Part shown: one piece after another, positions 1-7,112 of the stretch
How positions within the stretch are numbered: position 1 is the stretch's first letter
How the letters are laid out: every line of letters begins with the position of its first letter
Source of the DNA: Pirellulaceae bacterium
GTDB taxonomy: Bacteria; Planctomycetota; Planctomycetia; Pirellulales; Pirellulaceae
DNA length: 8,196 nucleotides
Direction of reading: 5' to 3'
NCBI GenBank assembly: GCA_013002105.1
Contig: JABDKS010000804.1
Coordinates: forward strand, 1 to 8,196
Translations under genes and position numbers: made by a program
The notes under the pieces: model-generated
What the model was told of the DNA's origin: nothing
The model's database searches: none
The model's input: the letters and a program-made list of their open reading frames with translations, nothing else

Positions 1-49
1 TCTGACAGGTTGCTCAGGGCGACAGTAACGTCCTTAAATTCACGTATTT

Positions 50-56
50 GAGAGGA
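50..56 (+). promoter_or_regulatory. Ribosome binding site of the DJ-1/PfpI gene
   Basis: GAGAGGA lies six bases before ATG 63. It overlaps the alternative in-frame TTG at 48, so it supports the later start. Confidence 0.6.
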
Positions 57-62
57 TTTCCA

Positions 63-638
63 ATGTCCGGCAAGAAGATTCTGATGCTCGTAGGCGACTT
101 TGTGGAGGACTACGAAGCGATGGTGCCGTTCCAGATTCTGCTGACCTTGGGCCACAGCGTCGATACCGTCTGTCCGGACAAGTCAGCGGGAGACTCGGTT
201 GCCACCGCCATCCACGACTTCGAAGGCGACCAGACCTACTCCGAAAAGCCGGGACACCGATTCGCAATCACCGCCAACTTTAGCGATGTTGACCCCGCTA
301 ACTATGACGCTTTGGTGATTCCTGGTGGTCGCGCACCGGAATATTTGCGATTAAATCAACGCGTGCTGGATATCGTGCGGCAGTTTGATCAAGACAACAA
401 ACCGATCGCAGCGATCTGTCATGGCCCACAAATTTTGGCAGCCGCGGGCGTCTTGCGTGACCGCCAATGCAGTTGCTACCCGGCTGTTCAGTTCGAAGTC
501 ACGGCGGGCGGCGGAAGCTACGTTGCACCGGCTGACACGATGGATTCGGCACATGTGCAAGGCAATCTCGTCACCGCACCAGCGTGGCCCGCACACCCCG
601 CTTGGATGCGAAAGTTCAACGAGTTGCTCGCTGACTAA
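63..638 (+). CDS. DJ-1/PfpI family protein, DJ-1D-like (possible glyoxalase III or deglycase)
   Basis: This 191-residue protein has the one-domain DJ-1/PfpI flavodoxin-like fold. Visible marks are the N-terminal beta strand [15 protein letters not shown] with the conserved acidic residue at E15, the [10 protein letters not shown] segment (85-94), and the nucleophile elbow [15 protein letters not shown] (116-130) with the reactive Cys at C119 followed by H120. The C-terminal [14 protein letters not shown] segment (168-181) and the [12 protein letters not shown] segment (54-65) strongly recall each half of the plant two-domain DJ-1D proteins, which act as glutathione-independent glyoxalases. 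A role in detoxifying methylglyoxal or similar carbonyls in the cytoplasm is therefore likely, but inferred. There is no signal peptide. ATG 63 is preferred over an in-frame TTG at 48 because a GAGAGGA ribosome site ends six bases before it. The gene stands alone, followed by a 207-base gap. Confidence 0.93.
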   Translation: MSGKKILMLVGDFVEDYEAMVPFQILLTLGHSVDTVCPDKSAGDSVATAIHDFEGDQTYSEKPGHRFAITANFSDVDPANYDALVIPGGRAPEYLRLNQRVLDIVRQFDQDNKPIAAICHGPQILAAAGVLRDRQCSCYPAVQFEVTAGGGSYVAPADTMDSAHVQGNLVTAPAWPAHPAWMRKFNELLAD

Positions 639-845
639 CCCAACAACTTGTCTCGCCGTTTCGCACTCTGACGAGAGACCTGAACACCATCAATCAGATG
701 ATTTGGGCTAAGTGTCGGGGAAAAAGAATCGCTTTGATGCCCGTTTCACACGGTTCTGGGCGGTTGTGCGATGCATCACGATATCTTTCGGTACATAATG
801 GGAGCGAGTTTCCAAGCTGAGAACGTAAAGAAAGAGGAGAGTTTG
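639..845 (+). other. Intergenic region upstream of the alpha/beta-hydrolase-fold gene
   Basis: No convincing gene is present. A weak inverted repeat (TCTCG at 651-655 with CGAGA at 672-676) could fold after the DJ-1 stop but has no T-run, so it is not a clear terminator. A near-palindrome GTG-c-GATGCATCAC (766-779) and an AT-rich TACATAAT (792-799) are the only promoter- or operator-like elements seen; no good -35 partner is at the right distance. Translation could in principle begin at in-frame ATGs 771 or 798, but the ribosome site at 831-841 favours ATG 846. Confidence 0.35.
831..841 (+). promoter_or_regulatory. Ribosome binding site choosing ATG 846
   Basis: AAAGAGGAGAG ends four bases before ATG 846. 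It is the best Shine-Dalgarno match in the window. It selects the start that also places a clean signal peptide at the N-terminus; the in-frame ATGs at 771 and 798 have nothing comparable. Confidence 0.7.
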
Positions 846-1808
846 ATGAGGGTGACAGCGACAACCAAGACTTTGCAGGGGCCAGTGAACCGCCACCGAT
901 TCCTGCTGGCCGCTTTTTATCTGTGTGTGATCGCCGTCGCTGCGATCTTGCTGACTCATCCGGTTTCCGCCCAGGCGAAGAAAAAAGAGGACGCTCCGCC
1001 AAAACCATCGTCGGTCACGTTGAAAACAAAAGACGGACTTTCACTACGTGCGTTCTATTTTCCGTCCAACCGCGAGAAGGAAGCGATCACGGTTCTGTTG
1101 GTCCACGAGTGGCAAGGCCAAGCGAGTCCGTACGGTACGCTGGTCGTCGCCTTGCGAGATGCGGGCTGTGCTGTCCTGGTACCTGACTATCGCGGGCATG
1201 GCGGCAGCAAAGAGTACATCGATGCTCGTGGCGAGGAGCAAACTTTCAATCTCGCAACAATGGGCAAGCTTGATGTGCAACGCATCATTACGAACGACTT
1301 AGAAGAAGCCAAGCGTTTTTTGAAGAAAGAGAACAACAAGGAAAAGCTGAACTTAAACGCCTTGGTTGTGATTGGAGTCCGCGAAGGTTGCGTGCTGGCA
1401 ACACATTGGGCACAACGCGACTGGTCGTTTGCTCCGATCGGGTCCAAGAAACGTGGGCAAGATGTGAAGGCGTTGGTTTTGATCTCACCCAAAAAGATTC
1501 TCAAAGGTATCGCGCTGGATCAAACCCTCACCAATCCCGCGATTGTATCGTTGCCAATCATGCTGGTTTCCGGCAAAGGCACTCCGGAGGACTCCGAAGC
1601 GATCCGCATTCATAAGCGAATCGAGGTCTATAAAAAGAAAATGACTCGTGGAGCGGTAACAGGATTGGAGCTCAAGCAATCACGTGCTTCGCTGAGTGGA
1701 CCGCTGCTGGTCAAAAACGCGCCGGATGTGATTCCCGCCGTCGTCAAATTTGTCAAAGAGAACGTGATTATCAGTGACGACGAGAATCCGTGGATTAACC
1801 GGGAGTAA
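846..1808 (+). CDS. Exported alpha/beta-hydrolase-fold protein, probably a pseudoenzyme
   Basis: The 320-residue product starts with a basic region and a hydrophobic stretch (about 19-37) ending in HPVSA, so it is probably exported with cleavage near residue 42. From residue 55 it follows the alpha/beta-hydrolase (dienelactone-hydrolase-like) order: a strand and oxyanion turn LLVHEWQG (84-91), PDYRGHGGS (113-121), the strand and elbow VVIGVREGC (174-182), and VKALVLISP (207-215). In an active member the elbow would be G-x-S-x-G; here it is GVREG (177-181), with Arg at the nucleophile position. No His is obvious near the C-terminus (285-303) where the catalytic His would lie. The fold assignment is fairly safe; substrate and function are unknown. 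A binding or structural role is the inference. It converges on mfd with a 14-base gap. Confidence 0.85.
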   Translation: MRVTATTKTLQGPVNRHRFLLAAFYLCVIAVAAILLTHPVSAQAKKKEDAPPKPSSVTLKTKDGLSLRAFYFPSNREKEAITVLLVHEWQGQASPYGTLVVALRDAGCAVLVPDYRGHGGSKEYIDARGEEQTFNLATMGKLDVQRIITNDLEEAKRFLKKENNKEKLNLNALVVIGVREGCVLATHWAQRDWSFAPIGSKKRGQDVKALVLISPKKILKGIALDQTLTNPAIVSLPIMLVSGKGTPEDSEAIRIHKRIEVYKKKMTRGAVTGLELKQSRASLSGPLLVKNAPDVIPAVVKFVKENVIISDDENPWINRE

Positions 1809-1824
1809 ATGCCTTTTCGTCACT
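1773..1824. terminator. Inverted repeat at the convergent gene junction, possible bidirectional terminator
   Basis: AGTGACGA (1773-1780) and TCGTCACT (1817-1824) form a perfect eight-base inverted repeat spanning the ends of the hydrolase-fold gene and mfd. The loop is long (36 bases) and no T-run follows directly, so a terminator role is only suggested by position between two converging genes 14 bases apart. Confidence 0.25.
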
Positions 1825-4800
1825 AGGCGAGTTTCAACACCTCACGAGCCAGTTTCAGCCAACCTGAGCCATCCGGCTTTTCGATATCAATGCCCGGGTA
1901 GGCCTTGGGCGCCGGCGTCGTGGTCCCGGGTTTTCGTTGCGGACGAATCGGAATGTACGCCTTGCTGCGATCCACAATTCGCACCGGTATCTCCGAATTG
2001 CGTGCGACCTGTTCGATCTGCTGACGATTGGTGTAGTTCAGTACGATAAACCGATCGTTGTTTGTGATCGATGCAATCTGACGCACGGCGGCGTCCAATC
2101 GCAATTCACATAGTTCGACCATTCGCTCGGCAGCCGGCGGCAAGGGTCCAAATCGATCGCGCAGTTCATCGCGCAGTTCATCGATCTCTGATGCGTTGTT
2201 GATCCGCGCCATACGACGATAGAGGTCGATCTTGTGTCTCAGATCCGGCACGTAATCTTCTGCCAGATACGCTTCGACCGGCAAATCGATATCGACGTCG
2301 GCGGACAATTTGGGCGGTAAGTTTTGCACCTGCCGCACCGCGTCCTCGAGCAACTGGCAATACATTTCGTATCCAATCGCAGCGATGTGTCCACTTTGCT
2401 GACTGCCAAGCAGATTACCGGCACCACGAATTTCCAAGTCACGCATCGAGATGGCAAAACCGGCACCCATTTGGCTGTACTCTTCGATCGCACGCAGACG
2501 CTTGGTCGCTTCGGGCGACAAGTGTTTGTGCTGAGCGATCAACAGATAGCAGTACGCCTGGTGTTTGTAACGACCGACACGGCCGCGCAGCTGGTGCAGA
2601 TCGCTCAGCCCGTAGTGATCCGCCTCGTCGATAAAAATCGTGTTCGCATTGGGGATATCCAATCCGCTCTCGACGATCGTGGTTGCCAGCAGCAGGTCGA
2701 ACTTGTGCTCGATAAAATCGACCATGACTTGCTCCAGATCGCCTTCGCCCATTTGCCCGTGCCCGATCCCAATGCGGACCTCGGGCACAATCCGCTTGAT
2801 CCGCTCGGCTACCGAATGCATATCGCCGATACGATTGTGCACAAAAAAGATCTGACCGCCACGATTCAGTTCACGAATAATCGCACTGCGAATCAGCTTG
2901 TCGTCCCACCGAGCCACATTCGTTTCGACCGACCGACGTTCGGCGGGCGGTGTTTCCAGATTGCTGATATCGCGTACCCCCACCAATGCCATGTGCAGCG
3001 TTCTGGGAATGGGCGTCGCCGACAGCGTGAGCACATCGACGTTGCTGTGCAGTGTCTTGAGTCGCTCCTTGACGGCGACCCCAAAACGCTGTTCTTCGTC
3101 CACCACGACCAGGCCGAGGTTGGAGAAATCGACATCCTTGCTGGCCAAGCGATGCGTCCCCACCACAATGTCGACCTTGCCACGTTTCAAATCTTTGACG
3201 GTTTCACGCTGCTCGGCCGGCGTGCAAAAACGACTCAGTTTTGCAATCTCGACCGGGAACTCGACCATACGATCTCGAAAATTATGGAAATGTTGTTCAG
3301 CGAGCACGGTTGTGGGCACTAAGACGGCAACTTGATAACCACTCAGCACCGCCTTGAACGCCGCTCGCATCGCGACCTCGGTTTTCCCAAAGCCAACGTC
3401 ACCGCAGATCAGCCGATCCATTGGCTTGGCTGATTCCATGTCCCCTTTGCAATCGTCGATCGCATGCAATTGGTCGGGAGTCTCGCTGTACGGAAAACAG
3501 GCGTCAAACTGGTTCTGCCAGGTATTGTCGGTATCGAACGTGATGCCGCGTCGAGCGGTTCGGCTGGCTTGCATTTCCAGTAATTCACAAGCCATATCGG
3601 TAACAGCCGATTCGGCCGATTTCTTTTGCCTCGCCCAGGACTGGCTCCCGATTTTCGCCAGTCGCGGTTGGTTTTTTGTGCCACCGATGTATCGCTGGAT
3701 CAATCCAATCCGCGACGATGGAACATAGATCTTTGACCCGCCATCAAACTCGACCACCAGATGTTCGAGATGCTGTCCGTTCTTTTCCAGTGTCTGAATA
3801 CCGCGATAGAGCCCGATCCCGTGGGACAAGTGAACCACCAAATCGCCCGCTTCTAATTGCAGCGAACTGGTGATCGGCTTGCCCTTGGCACGCGTGCGGC
3901 CGCGTCGCACCGGACTGCGATGAAACAACTCGGCGCCGGTCAACACCAACCACTGAGCTTTCAGCAGGCGGAACCCGCCACTGAGTTCCCCGACGCACAG
4001 GTGCAACCGTCCCTGTCGCGCAGCGTCGGTGTCGTGCAGCAACTCGGTCAGACGTTCCGCATCGGCGGGCGTGTCACCGACCAGCAGGATTTCATGATCG
4101 CCCGCCACCTCATCAATCTTCAGCCGCGTCTCGTCCAACGACGTTGCAAAGCTATCGGCTGTGCTGGACTGAAAATCAATCACTGCGTCCGCACTGCCGG
4201 TCGCAAACGTCGTTGCGGTCACAACGCGATGGTCCGTGAGCGACGCAAGCAGTTCGTCGTAATCGCAAAAACGCGATTTCACCTCGACACGTCGCAACAA
4301 ATTCTCCGCCGTCAATTTACAGTCTTGCGGATCGACCAAAACGACGATGGTGTCCTCGGGCAGATACTCGGTGATCATCCCCAAATCGATTTCTCGATCG
4401 CCGGAGCCATTGCTGGAAAAACTTGCCTGCGGATCAGGGTCCTCGTACGGATCCTCCGCCACGTCTTCGGCCGTCACACCGATCGCGGCAATCTCTACCT
4501 CCGTCAACGGCTCGATGCTTCGTTGACTAGCAACATCGAATCGTCGAATCGATTCAATCTCATCACCGAACCATTCGATCCGAATCGGCTGCGGTTGGTC
4601 GGCGGAATAGACATCCAACAAGCCACCGCGGGTCGCAAACTCGCCCGGCAACCCGACGGCAGTCGTCGCTGCAAAGCCGGCTTCCGCCAGCCAGCGACGG
4701 ATCTCTTCGGGATCAATCTCATCACCGACGCTCAACCGACGCGTTGATGCTTCCAGTTTTTCCGGCGTGGGCACCAACTGCATGGCGCCACCGATGTAAG

Positions 4801-5194
4801 CGGTTACTAGCAGAGGTTCCACCCTGTCGCCGTCGCGATCGCTCAATCGCTGAAGCACCTGCAACCGTTCAGCGTAATCAGCATCGCGAATCGATTCGCC
4901 CCGTCCGTCGCCTGATGAAAGCGGCAGTGCGATGGAATCCGTCAAGCCAAACGCGATTGCATCGCCGGCAACAATGTCGGCGTCGGCCGCTTGCGGTAGC
5001 AGCATTAGAATATTCGCAGATCGACGCGCGATCGCTGCCGCCAACACGGCTCGCAAACACCCCCAAACACCTGAAAACGCAAGCTGGTCACTTGGGGAAA
5101 GACTCGACAGGCGCGCGTTGATCCCCGTTGCCTCATCCAGCAGACGAGGCACGTCGACGAGCTCTTTTGCGGTCGTTGCGGTGGTATTTGCCAA
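1823..5194 (-). CDS. mfd: Transcription-repair coupling factor Mfd
   Basis: Mfd is an ATP-driven DNA translocase that pushes stalled RNA polymerase off the template and recruits UvrA to the lesion. The 1123-residue length is normal for the family (about 1150). The N-terminal UvrB-like module is seen at about 30-340, including FATRGGLLDVYSAD (186-199) and IRIEWFGDEIESIRRFD (204-220). The RNA-polymerase-interacting domain follows (LEAGDLVVHLSHGIGLYRG, 447-465). The RecG-like motor has Walker A GDVGFGKTE (598-606), Walker B VVDEEQRFG (697-705), SATPIPRTL (725-733), TTIVESGLDIPNANTIFIDEAD (838-859) and QLRGRVGR (868-875). The C-terminal TRCF domain has YVPDLRHKIDLYRR (981-994) and DRFGPLP (1013-1019). 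All motor motifs are intact. The start is uncertain: TTG 5194 is the only common start codon upstream of residue 15 in the open frame, while GTG 5152 (residue 15) has AAAGAG nine bases before it. The gene is divergent from the dehydrogenase at 5343. Confidence 0.97.
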   Translation of the reverse strand: MANTTATTAKELVDVPRLLDEATGINARLSSLSPSDQLAFSGVWGCLRAVLAAAIARRSANILMLLPQAADADIVAGDAIAFGLTDSIALPLSSGDGRGESIRDADYAERLQVLQRLSDRDGDRVEPLLVTAYIGGAMQLVPTPEKLEASTRRLSVGDEIDPEEIRRWLAEAGFAATTAVGLPGEFATRGGLLDVYSADQPQPIRIEWFGDEIESIRRFDVASQRSIEPLTEVEIAAIGVTAEDVAEDPYEDPDPQASFSSNGSGDREIDLGMITEYLPEDTIVVLVDPQDCKLTAENLLRRVEVKSRFCDYDELLASLTDHRVVTATTFATGSADAVIDFQSSTADSFATSLDETRLKIDEVAGDHEILLVGDTPADAERLTELLHDTDAARQGRLHLCVGELSGGFRLLKAQWLVLTGAELFHRSPVRRGRTRAKGKPITSSLQLEAGDLVVHLSHGIGLYRGIQTLEKNGQHLEHLVVEFDGGSKIYVPSSRIGLIQRYIGGTKNQPRLAKIGSQSWARQKKSAESAVTDMACELLEMQASRTARRGITFDTDNTWQNQFDACFPYSETPDQLHAIDDCKGDMESAKPMDRLICGDVGFGKTEVAMRAAFKAVLSGYQVAVLVPTTVLAEQHFHNFRDRMVEFPVEIAKLSRFCTPAEQRETVKDLKRGKVDIVVGTHRLASKDVDFSNLGLVVVDEEQRFGVAVKERLKTLHSNVDVLTLSATPIPRTLHMALVGVRDISNLETPPAERRSVETNVARWDDKLIRSAIIRELNRGGQIFFVHNRIGDMHSVAERIKRIVPEVRIGIGHGQMGEGDLEQVMVDFIEHKFDLLLATTIVESGLDIPNANTIFIDEADHYGLSDLHQLRGRVGRYKHQAYCYLLIAQHKHLSPEATKRLRAIEEYSQMGAGFAISMRDLEIRGAGNLLGSQQSGHIAAIGYEMYCQLLEDAVRQVQNLPPKLSADVDIDLPVEAYLAEDYVPDLRHKIDLYRRMARINNASEIDELRDELRDRFGPLPPAAERMVELCELRLDAAVRQIASITNNDRFIVLNYTNRQQIEQVARNSEIPVRIVDRSKAYIPIRPQRKPGTTTPAPKAYPGIDIEKPDGSGWLKLAREVLKLA

Positions 5195-5239
5195 AAGTGC
5201 GGGATACCAGCGGTGGTGCGAATCAGCAAAAAACGTATC

Positions 5240-5266
5240 GTGATAGCCGGCTCTTGCCTATGCCAA
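5240..5266 (-). promoter_or_regulatory. Weak candidate promoter for mfd
   Basis: On the minus strand TTGGCA (5266-5261) and TATCAC (5245-5240) resemble -35 and -10 boxes but with a short 15-base spacer. The rest of the 148-base divergent gap (5195-5342) holds a CGATCGATC stretch near 5280 and no other clear signal. Confidence 0.2.
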
Positions 5267-5342
5267 GCGGTGGATCAACTCGATCGATCCGCTGGGAACG
5301 GCGAAAAACACGAGTCTTGTCGTTTGCTGCAAAAGAGAAAAC

Positions 5343-6386
5343 ATGAGCATTGGAATTGGAATTGTCGGCTGCGGAATGATTGCGAACTTTCATGCCAAGG
5401 CAATCCGAGACGCTAGCGGAGCCCACTTGGTCGGATGCGCAAGCCGACGGCCCGAGCCGGCCCGAGAGTTTGCAGGCCAACATGACTGCAAACCATTTGA
5501 CTGCGTCGATGCAATGATGTCCGACCCGTCGATTGACGCGATCTCAATTTGCAGCCCCAGCGGCGCCCACCTCGAACCAGCCTTAGCCGCCGCGGCAGCA
5601 GGAAAACATGTGATTGTCGAAAAACCGCTCGAGATCACGACCGAGCGATGTGATCGTATTATCCAAGCGTGCGACGACGCCGACGTACGTCTGGCGGTGA
5701 CTTTTCCGAGCCGCTTTCATCAGTCCAGTCAGTTGATGAAAAAAGCCGTCAACGAAGGTCGGTTTGGGCAAATCACGATGGGCGACGCGTACGTTAAGTG
5801 GTACCGCAGCCAAGAGTACTACGATAGCGGCGCCTGGCGCGGCACGTGGGCATTAGACGGCGGGGGTGCGCTGATGAATCAGGCAATCCACTCCGTCGAC
5901 TTGCTGCTGTGGTTCATGGGGCCGGTCGCACAGATCAGCGCGATGACGGCAACGATGACTCACCAGCGTATCGAAGTCGAAGACGTGGCGGTCGCGACTT
6001 TGAAGTTTGCCAACGGCGCACTTGGCGTCATCGAAGCCACGACGACCGCCTATCCTGGCTCGCTGAAACGTATCGAGATCACGGGCAGTCAGGGAACGGC
6101 GGTGTTGGAAGAGGAAAATATTCACACGTGGCAATTTGCGGTCGAAAACGACGATGACGAAAGGATTCGCAAGGAGATGGCGGGCAAGACACAGACCGGT
6201 GGCGGCGCCGGAGACCCTGCGGCAATCGGACACCATGGCCACACCCTGCTGTTCGAAGAAGCCGTCGCGGCGATCAACGAAAATCGCCCGTCGGTATTGG
6301 ACGGTCACGAAGGACGACGTAGCGTCGAAGTCATCCAAGCGATTTACGAGAGCGCAAAGACAGGACAAATCATTACACTGAGTTAA
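5343..6386 (+). CDS. Gfo/Idh/MocA family NAD(P)-dependent oxidoreductase
   Basis: The 347-residue protein oxidises or reduces a hydroxyl group, typically on a sugar or inositol, using NAD(P). The N-terminal Rossmann fold shows GIVGCGMIA (6-14, GxGxxA), and VEKPLEITTE (92-101) supplies the family Lys (K94) of the EKP motif. The C-terminal sugar-binding domain has GGGALMNQAIHSVDLLLWFMG (173-193); its Q180, H183 and D186 match the usual catalytic and substrate-binding positions. There is no twin-arginine or other signal peptide, unlike many planctomycete paralogues, so it should be cytoplasmic. Length is typical. The substrate cannot be told from sequence. The ribosome site is weak (AAGAG ahead of ATG 5343). 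It runs divergently from mfd and is followed by the secreted lectin-fold gene 63 bases downstream, which might be co-transcribed. Confidence 0.93.
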   Translation: MSIGIGIVGCGMIANFHAKAIRDASGAHLVGCASRRPEPAREFAGQHDCKPFDCVDAMMSDPSIDAISICSPSGAHLEPALAAAAAGKHVIVEKPLEITTERCDRIIQACDDADVRLAVTFPSRFHQSSQLMKKAVNEGRFGQITMGDAYVKWYRSQEYYDSGAWRGTWALDGGGALMNQAIHSVDLLLWFMGPVAQISAMTATMTHQRIEVEDVAVATLKFANGALGVIEATTTAYPGSLKRIEITGSQGTAVLEEENIHTWQFAVENDDDERIRKEMAGKTQTGGGAGDPAAIGHHGHTLLFEEAVAAINENRPSVLDGHEGRRSVEVIQAIYESAKTGQIITLS

Positions 6387-6449
6387 TCAGTTAAGCCACG
6401 AGTGCATACAAACGGCTGCAAAACCCCGCCCCCAGATGACAAACCCCGG

Positions 6450-7109
6450 ATGATCGCCATGTTTTCAAAAGTCGCGATGTCGCTGTTGACACTTATCCTA
6501 CTCATGTCGACCGGCGTCGCCGATGACGGAGGCAAAGTCCTCTTTCAAGATGATTTCGAGAGCGGGACCGATCGCTGGGAGATGCTTGACCCGAAAACGT
6601 GGAAACTTTCCAAACGCGATGGCAATCAGACGATCGAAATTACGCAGCGCGGGAGTGAGTACAAACCGCCCGTTCGCAGCCCAGGGCATGTCGCGTTAAT
6701 CAAAGACTTGAAATGCGATAGTTTCGAAATCACGTTTCGCGTTCGCAGCACCAAAGATACCGGTGGGCATCGCGACTGCTGCGTTTTCTTTAACTACCAA
6801 GATGACCAACATTTTTACTATGTTCACTTGGGTGCCAAGCCGGATCCCCACAGTGGTCAAATCATGATCGTCCATGAGGCGCCGCGAAAAGCGCTGACGA
6901 AAAATGAACGGCTGACACCCTGGGATGACAATTGGCACAATGTGAAACTGATTCGCGACGTTCAGTCAGGTAGCATCCAAGTTTTCTTTGACGACATGGA
7001 TTCGCCACACATGCAAGTCAACGACAAAACTTTCGCCGACGGCCGCGTTGGTATCGGATCGTTCGATGACTTGAATGAATTTGATGACGTGGTCGTGCGA
7101 AAACGATAA
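6450..7109 (+). CDS. Exported concanavalin-like (DUF1080/LamG-type) domain protein
   Basis: The 219-residue product begins with a signal peptide, MIAMFSKVAMSLLTLILLMS followed by TGVA, with likely cleavage after A24. The mature part is one jelly-roll domain of the concanavalin/3-keto-disaccharide-hydrolase (DUF1080) type. It has the opening VLFQDDFESGTDRWE (30-44), the central strand pair CCVFFNYQDDQHFYYVHLG (100-118), WDDNWHNVKLIRD (138-150), IQVFFDD (156-162) and the closing GRVGIGSFDDLNEFDDVVVR (198-217). Such proteins are abundant in planctomycetes and are thought to bind or process glycans outside the cytoplasm; no catalytic residue can be assigned here. The start is unsure: GTG 6402 adds a polar Pro-rich leader that would spoil the signal peptide, and ATG 6459 (with GGA eight bases upstream) is also possible. 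It lies 63 bases after the dehydrogenase stop. Confidence 0.85.
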   Translation: MIAMFSKVAMSLLTLILLMSTGVADDGGKVLFQDDFESGTDRWEMLDPKTWKLSKRDGNQTIEITQRGSEYKPPVRSPGHVALIKDLKCDSFEITFRVRSTKDTGGHRDCCVFFNYQDDQHFYYVHLGAKPDPHSGQIMIVHEAPRKALTKNERLTPWDDNWHNVKLIRDVQSGSIQVFFDDMDSPHMQVNDKTFADGRVGIGSFDDLNEFDDVVVRKR

Positions 7110-7112
7110 CAA

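Noticed and set aside
2161..2184. 12-base tandem repeat in mfd (GCAGTTCATCGC, second copy ending in A)
   Set aside because: It encodes the DELRDELRD helix before DRFGPLP, an ordinary charged helix in Mfd C-terminal domains.
2324..3322. Long open frame (332 codons) on + opposite mfd
   Set aside because: It is antisense to the strongly conserved Mfd motor domains; its translation is low-complexity and resembles no family.
3857..4747. Open frame (296 codons) on + opposite the mfd N-terminal half
   Set aside because: It is a shadow of mfd codon use, with no ribosome site and no recognisable domain.
5853..6368. 171-codon open frame on - inside the Gfo/Idh/MocA gene
   Set aside because: It is antisense to conserved catalytic sequence and has no domain of its own.
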